In this document: positions 23,789 to 32,509 of the stretch, piece by piece
Numbering within the stretch: position 1 is the first letter of the stretch
How the letters are laid out: each line of letters starts with the position of its first letter
Assembly: GCA_035705495.1 (NCBI GenBank)
Contig: DASSWB010000021.1
Location: forward strand, 1-64,000
Direction: 5' to 3'
DNA: 64,000 nucleotides
Origin: DASSWB01 sp035705495
Lineage (GTDB): Bacteria; Bacteroidota; Bacteroidia; Flavobacteriales; Flavobacteriaceae
Position numbers and translations under genes: made by a program
Notes under the pieces: model-generated
The model's database searches: none
Told to the model about the DNA's origin: nothing
What the model saw: the letters and a program-made list of their open reading frames with translations, nothing else

Positions 23789-23871
23789 ATTTTAAAAAAT
23801 TAAGGTTTTATCCAAGCTTTCTATTTTTACGTGGTTATTTTTGTGATTCAAGAATTGATACAAATATCTGC

Positions 23872-26322
23872 ATGAATAAGTTTATCAATGTTATTCTACC
23901 ACTTCCGTTAGAAAAGGAATTTACCTATTCTGTTACAGATATTGAAGCGGAAAGTTTACAACCGGGAATGAGAGTGGCAGTTCCTTTTGGAAAATCAAAG
24001 ATTTACACGGGAATAGTGACCGCAATTCATGAAAAAGCTCCGGTTATTTATCAAGCAAAACCAATTGATCAAGTTTTAGATTCTTTCCCTATTGTTACTG
24101 AAAACCAGTTGAAGTTTTGGAAGTGGATAGCAGATTATTACATGTGTACCACCGGAGAAGTTTTGAAATCTGCATTGCCTGGGGCGTTTCTTCTTGAGAG
24201 CGAAACCTTTATCCGTTTAAAAAACATACCGGAAGATACAGACATTCTTTTAGATGATGAATTTCTGATTTTAGAGGCACTTCAACAGCAATCAACGTTA
24301 AGTATTGCCGAAATCATTAATATATTAAATAAGAAACACATATTACCAACTATTCAACGATTGGTAAGTAAAAATGTAGTTGAAATTTTACAGGAAGTAA
24401 ATGAGCAGTTCAAACCAAAAGTGATTCGTTACGTTCGGATTCATCCATCTTTTTCAAATGAAAAATTAGCTCATCAATTGTTGGATTCTCTTGAAAAAGC
24501 TCCAAAACAAAGAGAAGTTTTATTAAGTTTTTTCTCTTTGTCTTCTAGAACAAAAAAACCAATTAAAATTTCAGAATTAAAAAAAGCATCTGGTTGCTCT
24601 GCTGCAATCATTCGAAGTTTGGCTTCGAAAGAAATTCTCGAGGAATTTGTTTTAGAAACGGACAGACTCAATACAGAAACTCTACAAAAGGAGGAGGCTT
24701 CAGTTTTGAATGACGAGCAGGAAAAAGCACTTTTTGATATTCGAAAAAATTTCCGTGAGAAGCCTGTCTGCTTGTTACACGGCGTTACTTCTTCAGGTAA
24801 AACAGAAATCTATGTTCATTTGATAGAGGAAGCATTGGAGAAAGGTGAGCAAGTACTTTTTTTGCTTCCTGAAATCGCATTGACCGCACAACTTATTGAA
24901 AGACTTAAAAGATTTTTCGGAAATAAGGTTTTGGTTTACCATAGTCGTTATAATGTACAAGAAAGGGTAGAGATTTATAAGCATATTTTACAACATGATG
25001 AAAAAGGAAAAATAATTTTAGGTGCTCGCTCATCCATTTTTTTACCTTTTAAAAATCTGGGGTTCGTGATTGTAGATGAAGAGCATGAAGTATCCTACAA
25101 ACAATTTGAACCCGCACCACGATACAATGCTCGGGATGCCGCCATTGTACTTGGAAAATTACATAATGCAAAAGTGCTTTTAGGTTCTGCAACACCAAGT
25201 ATTGAATCTTTTCATAATGCGTTTTCGGGAAAATATTCTTTGGTTACACTTCAAAAAAGACATGGCAACGTCTTACTTCCGCAGGTAGAGATTGTAGACA
25301 TCAAAGAAAAGTATCGAAAAAAACAAATGAATGGGCATTTTTCAGACCGTTTACTGGAGGAAATAAGAACAACACTTTCACAAGGGGAACAAGTGATTCT
25401 TTTCCAGAATAGAAGGGGGTATTCTCCGATTTTGGAATGTAACCAATGCGGACATACACCGCAATGTCCCAATTGTGATGTCAGCTTGACCTACCATAGC
25501 TATAGTAATAAATTGCGATGTCATTACTGCGGATATGCAAAAGCCAAACCCATAAACTGCTTGGCTTGCGGAAGCGTAGATATTTCCACAAAAGGATTTG
25601 GGACAGAACAAATTGAGGACGAATTGAAGACTTTGTTCCCAGAGAATGTTATTGGAAGGATGGATTTTGATACAACCAGGGGAAAGTTTGGTTATGAAAA
25701 AATCATTTCGGCATTTGAACAAATGGAAATAGATATTTTGGTCGGGACCCAGATGCTGACAAAAGGTTTGGATTTTCGAAATGTTCGATTGGTAGGAATT
25801 ATGAGCGCTGATACCCTCCTGAATTTTCCAGATTTTAGAGCACACGAAAGAAGTTTTCAATTAATGCTGCAAGTTGCTGGAAGAGCTGGAAGAACAAAAA
25901 AAAGGGGACTGGTTTTAATACAAACTTACAATCCGTATCATAATATCGTACAACAAGTTTCAACCAATGATTATCCAGGAATGTTTAAAGAACAGATGGA
26001 GGAGCGGAGACAATATAGATATCCACCATTTTTTCGAATGATAAAATTTGTTTTAAAGCATCGTGATTTTGGTAAGGTAGACGAAGCTTCAAAATGGTTG
26101 GCGAAATCCTTGAGGAATAGTTATGGTGAAAATATTTTGGGACCAGAAACTCCCCCTATTTCTAGGATAAGAAATCAGTACCATATTAATATTTTGATGA
26201 AAATCGATCAGAGGCAATCTCTTGTACGTACAAAACAAAACGTTTCCCGCATTTTGGTCACATTTAATGCTATTTCCGCTTACCGAAGCGTAAAAATTGT
26301 GACAAATGTAGATCCTTATTAA
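23872..26322 (+). CDS. priA: primosomal protein N' (replication restart helicase)
   Basis: An 816-residue superfamily-2 helicase that reloads the replisome at stalled forks. It has the N-terminal 3'-end-binding domain (about 1-105), a winged helix, Walker A GVTSSGKTEIY (about 303-313), the DEEH box in VIVDEEHEVSYKQ, and two zinc sites built from eight Cys in the CNQCG..CPNC and CHYCG..CLACG stretches (about 523-563), followed by motifs with TQMLTKGLDF and LQVAGRAGR. TATTTTTG at 23836-23843 may be its -7 box. Its stop codon abuts that of the convergent LytTR gene. Confidence 0.97.
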   Translation: MNKFINVILPLPLEKEFTYSVTDIEAESLQPGMRVAVPFGKSKIYTGIVTAIHEKAPVIYQAKPIDQVLDSFPIVTENQLKFWKWIADYYMCTTGEVLKSALPGAFLLESETFIRLKNIPEDTDILLDDEFLILEALQQQSTLSIAEIINILNKKHILPTIQRLVSKNVVEILQEVNEQFKPKVIRYVRIHPSFSNEKLAHQLLDSLEKAPKQREVLLSFFSLSSRTKKPIKISELKKASGCSAAIIRSLASKEILEEFVLETDRLNTETLQKEEASVLNDEQEKALFDIRKNFREKPVCLLHGVTSSGKTEIYVHLIEEALEKGEQVLFLLPEIALTAQLIERLKRFFGNKVLVYHSRYNVQERVEIYKHILQHDEKGKIILGARSSIFLPFKNLGFVIVDEEHEVSYKQFEPAPRYNARDAAIVLGKLHNAKVLLGSATPSIESFHNAFSGKYSLVTLQKRHGNVLLPQVEIVDIKEKYRKKQMNGHFSDRLLEEIRTTLSQGEQVILFQNRRGYSPILECNQCGHTPQCPNCDVSLTYHSYSNKLRCHYCGYAKAKPINCLACGSVDISTKGFGTEQIEDELKTLFPENVIGRMDFDTTRGKFGYEKIISAFEQMEIDILVGTQMLTKGLDFRNVRLVGIMSADTLLNFPDFRAHERSFQLMLQVAGRAGRTKKRGLVLIQTYNPYHNIVQQVSTNDYPGMFKEQMEERRQYRYPPFFRMIKFVLKHRDFGKVDEASKWLAKSLRNSYGENILGPETPPISRIRNQYHINILMKIDQRQSLVRTKQNVSRILVTFNAISAYRSVKIVTNVDPY

Positions 26323-27024
26323 TTATATTTCGGTAGTTGCCGCTAATGCTTCAACAAGATTCTTTTTCTTTTGCCGGCTCAATGGAAGTTGCTGTTTATC
26401 GATTTCTATAAAACGACTTGTGTACCGTTCCACTTTTTCCAGATTGACTATATAAGATTTGTGGATTCTTAAAAATTTATCCGAAGGTAATTGGCTTTCG
26501 AAAGATTTCATGGTTGCCAATACAATAAAATTATCTGTTTCAGTAACAAACTTTACATAATCCCCCAAAGCTTCAATATATTTTAATTTTTTCAAGAAAA
26601 CCTTTCTCTTTTTCAGATTGCTTTTTACGAAAATAAAATTTTCATCCTCAGCAGGAACTCCTTCCGTTTTTAATTTATATAGGTTCAGGGATTTTGTAAC
26701 GGCACTTAAAAACCGTTCTTTGGATATAGGTTTATGAAGATAATCAACCGCATCATAATCGAATGCCTTGAAAGCATACTTGGTTTTTGCGGTGACAAAT
26801 ATGATCTGTGGTTTATTGGGAAGATCATCAAGCAAGTCAAACCCCGATAAAACAGGCATTTCAATATCCAAAAAAATAAGATCGATTTCCAGATCCAAAA
26901 GCCCGTTTTTGGTTTCAATGGCATTATTAAATTCTGCTACCAATCTAAGAGAAGGATGATCTTTGATCATTTTTACCAAAGATAATCGTTGCAGGCTTGA
27001 ATCATCTACAACTGCACATTTCAT
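26323..27024 (-). CDS. LytTR-family response regulator
   Basis: A 233-residue regulator: receiver domain (about 1-118) with the phosphate-accepting Asp53 in FLDIEMP, the acidic pair D7/D8, and Lys in HKPIS; then a LytTR DNA-binding domain (about 130-233; FLRIHKSYIVNLEKVERY, LPLSRQKKKNL). I start at the ATG at 27024, which has AGGA upstream; an in-frame GTG at 27039 would add five residues made from that ribosome-binding site. No sensor kinase is adjacent, so it is an orphan here; in this phylum partners are often histidine kinases of the LytS/YehU type encoded elsewhere. Confidence 0.92.
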   Translation of the reverse strand: MKCAVVDDSSLQRLSLVKMIKDHPSLRLVAEFNNAIETKNGLLDLEIDLIFLDIEMPVLSGFDLLDDLPNKPQIIFVTAKTKYAFKAFDYDAVDYLHKPISKERFLSAVTKSLNLYKLKTEGVPAEDENFIFVKSNLKKRKVFLKKLKYIEALGDYVKFVTETDNFIVLATMKSFESQLPSDKFLRIHKSYIVNLEKVERYTSRFIEIDKQQLPLSRQKKKNLVEALAATTEI

Positions 27025-27123
27025 TATTATTTCCTCCACTTTCTTATGATTTATTTAACAATTATATGAATTAATAATATTAAAAGCAAAAGTAAATACT
27101 TTTAAAAGATGTTTATACATTTT

Positions 27124-27154
27124 TTTGCAAATTAAATTTATAGCAGTACTTTTG
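27124..27154 (+). promoter_or_regulatory. promoter of the rpsF-rpsR-rplI operon
   Basis: TTTG (27124-27127), exactly 19 bases, then TACTTTTG (27147-27154): a perfect flavobacterial housekeeping promoter. The rpsF start codon is 22 bases downstream. Confidence 0.85.
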
Positions 27155-27176
27155 CACTCAATTTAAAAATATCTTT

Positions 27177-27515
27177 ATGAATCATTATGAAACTGTTTTC
27201 ATTTTGAATCCCGTTTTATCTGAAGACCAGATAAAGGAAACAGTTAAGAAGTACGAAGATTTTCTTGTTTCTAACGGTGCCAAAATGATTTCAAAAGAGG
27301 ATTGGGGGCTAAAAAAGTTAGCTTATACAATCCAGAACAAAAAAAGTGGATTTTATCATTTATTTGAATTCACTGCTCCCGGAGAATTGATCAATCCATT
27401 GGAGGTTGAGTTTAGAAGGGATGAACGAATGATGCGTTACCTTACGGTAAGATTAGACAAGCATGCAATTGCTTGGGCTGAAAAAAGAAGAAACAGGAAC
27501 AAAGAAAAAGCGTAG
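27177..27515 (+). CDS. rpsF: 30S ribosomal protein S6
   Basis: A 112-residue ribosomal protein that binds next to S18 in the platform of the small subunit. The start [18 protein letters not shown] and the segments [20 protein letters not shown] and [18 protein letters not shown] are typical S6. There is no long glutamate tail as in E. coli. First gene of the S6-S18-L9 operon; no ssb or priB is inserted between S6 and S18. The promoter is at 27124-27154. Confidence 0.98.
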   Translation: MNHYETVFILNPVLSEDQIKETVKKYEDFLVSNGAKMISKEDWGLKKLAYTIQNKKSGFYHLFEFTAPGELINPLEVEFRRDERMMRYLTVRLDKHAIAWAEKRRNRNKEKA

Positions 27516-27517
27516 TT

Positions 27518-27814
27518 ATGTCATCTATTGAGCAACAAGCAAAAGGAAAAAAAGACGGGGAAATCAGATATTTGACTCCGTTGAATATTGATACTTCCAA
27601 AACAAAACGTTACGATCGTTTTGAAAAAATGGATATCAAATACATAGATTATAAAGATCCTGATTTTTTATTAATGTTATTGAATGAACAAGGCAAAATT
27701 TTGCCAAGAAGACTTACCGGAACTTCTTTGAAAAACCAAAGAAAAGTTTCTGTAGCTATTAAAAGAGCGCGTCATCTTGCTTTACTGCCTTATGTAACTG
27801 ATTTATTAAAATAA
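27518..27814 (+). CDS. rpsR: 30S ribosomal protein S18
   Basis: A 98-residue protein with a slightly longer N-terminus than E. coli S18. The core [28 protein letters not shown] and the C-terminal [21 protein letters not shown] are diagnostic (shown here as separate segments of one continuous core). It starts 2 bases after the S6 stop. No zinc-binding Cys are seen. Confidence 0.98.
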   Translation: MSSIEQQAKGKKDGEIRYLTPLNIDTSKTKRYDRFEKMDIKYIDYKDPDFLLMLLNEQGKILPRRLTGTSLKNQRKVSVAIKRARHLALLPYVTDLLK

Positions 27815-27828
27815 AAGGAGTATCTATT

Positions 27829-28278
27829 ATGGAATTAATACTTAAGCAAGACGTAGAGAAATTAGGTTTCAAAGATGATGTCGTGGATGTAAAACCAGGA
27901 TATGGTAGAAATTTTTTAATCCCTCAAGGCGCTGCAATATTGGCTACTCCTTCGGCACGAAAAGTTTTGGAGGAAACGTTGAAACAACGTTCTTATAAAG
28001 AGCAAAAGGAAATTAAGGCAGCAAAGGAACAAGCAGAAAAATTGAATTCTGTTGAAATTAAATTATCTGCAAAGTCAGGTGCTGGAGACAAACTTTTTGG
28101 ATCTTTGAATAACGCTGATTTAGCAGAGGCACTTTCTAAGGAAGGTATTGAAATTGACAAAAAATATATTAGCATAGCTGGTGGTAGTGTAAAACGTTTG
28201 GGGCAGTATGAAGCCACTTTACGTTTTCACCGAGAAGTTGTTGCTACATTTACTTTTGATGTAGTGGCAGAAGCTTAA
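27829..28278 (+). CDS. rplI: 50S ribosomal protein L9
   Basis: A 149-residue protein: N-terminal rRNA-binding domain (MELILKQDVEKLGFKDDVV, GYGRNFLIPQGAAILAT), the long connecting helix rich in Lys and Glu (about 45-75) and the C-terminal domain (GDKLFGSLNNADLAEALSKE). A purine-rich AAAGGAG lies upstream of the start, one of the better Shine-Dalgarno matches in the window. Last gene of the operon, followed by a terminator. Confidence 0.98.
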   Translation: MELILKQDVEKLGFKDDVVDVKPGYGRNFLIPQGAAILATPSARKVLEETLKQRSYKEQKEIKAAKEQAEKLNSVEIKLSAKSGAGDKLFGSLNNADLAEALSKEGIEIDKKYISIAGGSVKRLGQYEATLRFHREVVATFTFDVVAEA

Positions 28279-28296
28279 TATTTTTTTAGTTTTAAT

Positions 28297-28325
28297 AAAA
28301 GCCTACTCGATGAGTGGGCTTTTTT
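28297..28325 (+). terminator. terminator of the rpsF-rpsR-rplI operon
   Basis: GCCTACTC (28301-28308) pairs with GAGTGGGC (28312-28319) with one wobble, flanked by AAAA and a T run on the plus strand. Confidence 0.88.
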
Positions 28326-28350
28326 ATTGATTGATTTTTAACTGAATAAT

Positions 28351-28821
28351 ATGAAATACGCAAGACTCACAAAAGAACAGTTCGAAGAATTGCATCAGGA
28401 ATTTATTACTTTTCTTTCCTCGCAGTCAATTACGGTTGATGAGTGGCAGGAAATAAAAGATAACAAACCTCAACTTGCAGAGGAGGAACTTGATGTGTTT
28501 AGTGATATGGTTTGGGAAGCCGTTTTGGACAAGGCCGAATTTTTGGAACATTTTTCAAAACAGCAGATTTTTCTCTTTCGTATCATGCATGATGCAATGA
28601 AATTAGTTGCCATTAAAGTAGATAATGATGCCATTGATATTACTACCAAAGAAGGTTATGCGTGGCTTCAAGATAACTTAATGGACGAATCGGTCAATAT
28701 ATTTAAATCATCAAAATCAATTTCTGAACAGAGAAACAGGGATATATTCGCTCTAATCCAACAGGGGGCCGTAATAACCAAAGGAGATTTGTTTACATAT
28801 TTTGAAGAAAGGCTAAAATAA
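28351..28821 (+). CDS. DUF6495-type conserved protein
   Basis: A 156-residue cytoplasmic, strongly acidic and helical protein starting MKYARLTKEQFEELHQEF. The sequence ELDVFSDMVWEAVLDKAEFL and the location just after rplI are what I recognise as the Bacteroidetes family DUF6495. There is no signal peptide and no membrane segment. Function is unknown. It is convergent with the ABC permease gene, 4 bases away. Confidence 0.75.
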   Translation: MKYARLTKEQFEELHQEFITFLSSQSITVDEWQEIKDNKPQLAEEELDVFSDMVWEAVLDKAEFLEHFSKQQIFLFRIMHDAMKLVAIKVDNDAIDITTKEGYAWLQDNLMDESVNIFKSSKSISEQRNRDIFALIQQGAVITKGDLFTYFEERLK

Positions 28822-28825
28822 AGCC

Positions 28826-30067
28826 TTATTCATACCGTAAGGATTCTATAGGATCCTGCTTTGCAGCTTTTACTGCGGGATAACTTCCAGCGATTATTGC
28901 GACTAAAATAGTAATTCCGGTTGCCCAAAATATTGCCACCCAAGGAGTTGTAAAATCAAAATCGGCTGCTGCGGAAACTGCTATTCCAATTAAAATTCCC
29001 AATAATATTCCCAAAATACCGCCCAGTTGACCAATAATCAATGTTTCCATAAAAAATTGAGTGGCAATGGTACCACTTTTTGCGCCTAAAGCTTTTCTTA
29101 CTCCGATTTCCTTGGTTCTTTCGGTTACCGAAACCAACATAATATTCATGAGCGCAATAGAAGAACCGAATATGGTAATAATAGAGATGATCCAAGCTGC
29201 AATTTCTAGATAACCCGTAATGGAAAGAATTCGGTTAATCAAATCTTCGCTTCGTTCCAGTCCAAAGTTATTTTCTTCAACCGGATTCAATTTTCTAATA
29301 TTTCGGAAGGTGATAATGGCTTCGTCTTGGGCAGCTTCCAATAATTCCTTTTTATCTACTTTAACACTTATGCCATAATTTATATTCGGCTGCGTGAAAA
29401 TTGAACGTGCTACTTGCATAGGAATCAGCACCCGTAAATCTTGATTGTTTCCAAAAGTAGAACCTTCTGATTTTAATACACCAATTACCTTGAATTTTAC
29501 TCCCCTTACACTTATCGTTTTGTTGATTGGATTTTCATCTTTAAAAAGACCATCTTTAAAATCGGAACCCAGAATACAAACATGATTGTTGTTTTCAATA
29601 TCAAAATATGTAAATTCACGACCTTCTTCCAATTCCAATCCGGAGTTTGAAATATAATGCTCATTGACTCCAAGCACCGAAACCTCTGGATCCGTTTTTT
29701 CTGCTTCATGTTTTACCTCGGCACCGGATGTTCCTACAAAAGATAGGGAAGTTCTAGTGTAAGGATAATTGAATCGATCCTTAAATTCCTTGGCTTCACG
29801 ATAAGAAATTATTGGATTTATTTTTTCAATCTCACCACTACCTTGTGTACGGACTTCAAACTCGTACCGCTGTATATTAAAGGTATTCGCTCCCATTGAA
29901 GCAAAATCATTGCTGATAGTATTCTCTAAAGCCGATACTGCACTTAAAATACCTACCAAAGCAGTGATTCCAATGGCAATAATCAATACAGTAAGAATGG
30001 TTCTTAGAAGTTGACTTTTAATAGAATCGAATGCGATTCTAATATTTTCTTTCAGAAGTGGGAACAT
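28826..30067 (-). CDS. MacB/LolE-type ABC transporter permease
   Basis: A 413-residue permease with the usual layout: one N-terminal transmembrane helix (about 20-42), a periplasmic MacB-PCD domain (about 50-270) and three C-terminal helices (about 285-310, 335-365, 375-400), with the FtsX coupling motif ERTKEIGVRKALGAK at about 317-331. The C-terminal PAVKAAKQDPIESLRYE is typical of this family. Members extrude lipoproteins, peptides or drugs or act in mechanotransmission. The partner ATPase is not next to it; the LolD-like gene at 50342 is far away and need not be the partner. Confidence 0.9.
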   Translation of the reverse strand: MFPLLKENIRIAFDSIKSQLLRTILTVLIIAIGITALVGILSAVSALENTISNDFASMGANTFNIQRYEFEVRTQGSGEIEKINPIISYREAKEFKDRFNYPYTRTSLSFVGTSGAEVKHEAEKTDPEVSVLGVNEHYISNSGLELEEGREFTYFDIENNNHVCILGSDFKDGLFKDENPINKTISVRGVKFKVIGVLKSEGSTFGNNQDLRVLIPMQVARSIFTQPNINYGISVKVDKKELLEAAQDEAIITFRNIRKLNPVEENNFGLERSEDLINRILSITGYLEIAAWIISIITIFGSSIALMNIMLVSVTERTKEIGVRKALGAKSGTIATQFFMETLIIGQLGGILGILLGILIGIAVSAAADFDFTTPWVAIFWATGITILVAIIAGSYPAVKAAKQDPIESLRYE

Positions 30068-30284
30068 TTAAACAAAAATGAATGTGTTTATCAGACGAGC
30101 TGACGTAAATTTTGTTACGAATATAGGATAAATTAACAAGAATTTTGGAATAATTATAGAAACCCTAATTCCCACAATCCCTTTAAACATGCCGTTTGTC
30201 GTCAAAACACAGCATTTTATCGATAAAAAATTATTAAATTCCGATTTTATGTTGTTAATTTGGGTATAATTTAATGTTAAAGGA

Positions 30285-31001
30285 ATGGGGAAAAATTACA
30301 TAAGTCTCTTGATTTTACTTTTACCCGTTGTTTTGTTTTCGCAAAATGTTGGTGTAAATACATCCAATCCACAGCAAAAGCTTCATTTGGCTGGTGAAGA
30401 CTCAAATATTCGTGTGGACGCATTTAATAGTTCAAATAACATTAATAATACCAGTGCTACCGTTACCGCTCCTCTTTATGTAGATAGTGAAGGGGTTTTG
30501 AACTTAAATTTTGAACCTTTTTACACGAGCGATGGAGACGACTTTGACGGATCGCTTCCAAGTGCTTTCATTTATCAAGAAGTAGGACAAGTTGAAGAGG
30601 TAGAACAAATTTTATATACAAAAGTAGTTTACGTTCCTCGTCCCTCTTACATCCATATTAATTACAGTATTAGTTTTTCTGTGAGTGAAACGCCCTCGGA
30701 TGCTTTGATAACTGATGGATTATCGCGTCTCATAAAAACTTTCATTACTGTTGACGGCATCGTTTCAACAATTGACGGTCTTACCCGAGAATATGGAAAA
30801 GTTGCACAATGTTACATAAATGAGGATTCTAAAGGTGCCAATCAAGTCCTTTTTAATAGTGCTTCTGCATATATTCTCCTTCCTGAAGGAACTCATACAA
30901 TAAATTTTTACGGGGCAGTGTCAAGCGATTCCAGTGGGGCAAAATCTACCTACGTAAATTTTGGCTTAGCTCAAGATATGTTATTAATGAGACTTTATTA
31001 A
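30285..31001 (+). CDS. tandem secreted paralogue 1, function unknown
   Basis: A 238-residue secreted protein: signal peptide 1-20, then NVGVNTSNPQQKLHLAGEDS, the opening that in Bacteroidetes often heads cell-surface or appendage proteins. The rest is predicted beta-rich. It shares with its two downstream neighbours the core DGLSRLIKTFITVDG, a segment around YINEDSKGANQVLFNSASAY followed by ILLPEGTHTINFYG, and the end FGLAQDMLLMRLY. No enzyme motif is visible. About 217 bases without a gene lie upstream, containing only AT-rich sequence and a weak CGTAA/TTACG inverted repeat. Confidence 0.7.
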   Translation: MGKNYISLLILLLPVVLFSQNVGVNTSNPQQKLHLAGEDSNIRVDAFNSSNNINNTSATVTAPLYVDSEGVLNLNFEPFYTSDGDDFDGSLPSAFIYQEVGQVEEVEQILYTKVVYVPRPSYIHINYSISFSVSETPSDALITDGLSRLIKTFITVDGIVSTIDGLTREYGKVAQCYINEDSKGANQVLFNSASAYILLPEGTHTINFYGAVSSDSSGAKSTYVNFGLAQDMLLMRLY

Positions 31002-31012
31002 AACCGGAAAAA

Positions 31013-31702
31013 ATGAAATACATTCTACTTTTTTGTTTTTTGACCTTTTCTGTCTCTGCTCAAGTTGGGATAGGAACAGAGAATCCTGAGAATGATTTAC
31101 ATGTTGCAGGAGAGAATTCTACCATACGTATTGAGGGTTTGAATACTGCGAATAACCCAGTAAATGAAGGTGCGAAAGCAAGGGTCTTTATCGAATCGGA
31201 CGGGGATTTCACCTTACAGAATTCGGCTGATAATACAAATTCCCTCCATTTTATAGTGCAATCGTCTGATAATTTAGCTACGCATCAAGTTTTTGAACAC
31301 ATAGGTGATCTCGAATCGGAAACCTATTTAATTTATGAGCAAGAATTAAATTCAGAATCTCATTCGTATGTAGAACTAAAATATAATTTCTCGTATGCGG
31401 TATACAAAGACTTTGTCAACACACTATCTTTTACCCGCATTACCGACGGTCAGTCACGCGTGATAAAAACATATTTTACGGTAGATGACGATCCGATACA
31501 ATATGGTCAAATTAGCCAAATATATTACAATAAACATACATTTGGGGGAACCGGTTTTTTCTTTAATAATGGACATGGTTATGTATTGCTTTCTCAAGGA
31601 AATCATGTCATAAAATTTTATGTTGAAATACTAAGTGCTGCTGATACCGTAGTAGTGGTAGGTGGAGCTCAGGACTCGCTGAAAATTAGATTATATCAAT
31701 AA
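31013..31702 (+). CDS. tandem secreted paralogue 2, function unknown
   Basis: A 229-residue secreted protein, 11 bases after paralogue 1. Signal peptide 1-17, then QVGIGTENPENDLHVAGENS. Matching landmarks: DGQSRVIKTYFTVDDD, the FFFNNGHGYVLLSQGNHVIK block and the end GGAQDSLKIRLYQ. Like its neighbours it has no cysteine-rich region and no C-terminal T9SS sorting domain that I can see, so it may stay in the envelope or be released whole. Confidence 0.7.
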   Translation: MKYILLFCFLTFSVSAQVGIGTENPENDLHVAGENSTIRIEGLNTANNPVNEGAKARVFIESDGDFTLQNSADNTNSLHFIVQSSDNLATHQVFEHIGDLESETYLIYEQELNSESHSYVELKYNFSYAVYKDFVNTLSFTRITDGQSRVIKTYFTVDDDPIQYGQISQIYYNKHTFGGTGFFFNNGHGYVLLSQGNHVIKFYVEILSAADTVVVVGGAQDSLKIRLYQ

Positions 31703-31706
31703 AATT

Positions 31707-32447
31707 ATGAAAAGAAAACTATTTATCTTGTTATTTTTTCCATTTGTTGGTTTTTCACAGGTGGGGATAAATCAAGAAAATCCGCAGCAAACGGTACACG
31801 TTGGAGGTGCCAATTCTTCTGTAAAAGTTGAAGGTCTCAATATGGTAAACAATCCCGATAATTTAGGAGCGGGATCGGTCACGCGGGTATTTGTAGATGC
31901 TGAAGGGGATTTGGTATTGGGTACTACGGAAGATAATATCATTTTTATTCTGGATGATGAAAATTACATTCCAGATGCTAACGACAAAAAAGTAGTACAA
32001 ACTGGAACTGGTGATAATTTTACTAAAATAGAAGTGAATAATTATACTTTTCCATCCGTAATAATGGCAGACGATGGTATTATGGAAATAAATTATTCCA
32101 TTAGTTGGTATATTCGAAGAAATAATAGTGAAAAAGTTGCTGATGGTGCAGGTCGTACCGTTCGTACCATTGTCTACATTTATGATGTTGGTGCTGGAAC
32201 CTTCCTAACGGATGAAAATGGAGTGGAAAAAACCTTTGGAATTACAGGTCAGTTTTATTCCAATAATAATGAAAGAATGGGCGCCCACGGATTTTTCTAC
32301 AACACGGGCTCAGATTACGTCCAAGTTCCGGCAGGTGAATACAGATTAATTTTTGGTGGATTGGTTGGCGCTTATCCCGATACTGATAACACCTATGTAT
32401 GGTTTGGAGGCGAAAAGGATCAGGTTCAGGTAATCGCACATTATTGA
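31707..32447 (+). CDS. tandem secreted paralogue 3, function unknown
   Basis: A 246-residue secreted protein, 4 bases after paralogue 2. Signal peptide 1-17, then QVGINQENPQQTVHVGGANS and the shared follow-on VEGLNMVNNPDNLGAGSVTR, closer to paralogue 2 (IEGLNTANNPVNEGAKAR) than to 1. Matching landmarks: DGAGRTVRTIVYIYD, HGFFYNTGSDYVQVPAGEY and the end FGGEKDQVQVIAHY. The three genes form one operon and look like products of local duplication followed by strong divergence. Confidence 0.7.
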   Translation: MKRKLFILLFFPFVGFSQVGINQENPQQTVHVGGANSSVKVEGLNMVNNPDNLGAGSVTRVFVDAEGDLVLGTTEDNIIFILDDENYIPDANDKKVVQTGTGDNFTKIEVNNYTFPSVIMADDGIMEINYSISWYIRRNNSEKVADGAGRTVRTIVYIYDVGAGTFLTDENGVEKTFGITGQFYSNNNERMGAHGFFYNTGSDYVQVPAGEYRLIFGGLVGAYPDTDNTYVWFGGEKDQVQVIAHY

Positions 32448-32509
32448 CCTTCCAGCATCTGCCATTTCTTTTATTTTCCCGATATTTGCTGTCATAACAA
32501 TCTTTAAAA

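Noticed and set aside
27025..27039. GTG start for the LytTR regulator
   Set aside because: The five added residues are encoded by the purine-rich ribosome-binding site of the ATG at 27024.
30104..30119. CGTAA/TTACG inverted repeat as a terminator or operator
   Set aside because: Only five base pairs with a six-base loop, no T run, and not placed at a promoter box.
30285..32447. The three tandem secreted genes as phage tail or S74-type fibres
   Set aside because: The N-terminal opening resembles such proteins, but each has its own signal peptide and there is no chaperone domain, structural phage gene or integrase nearby.
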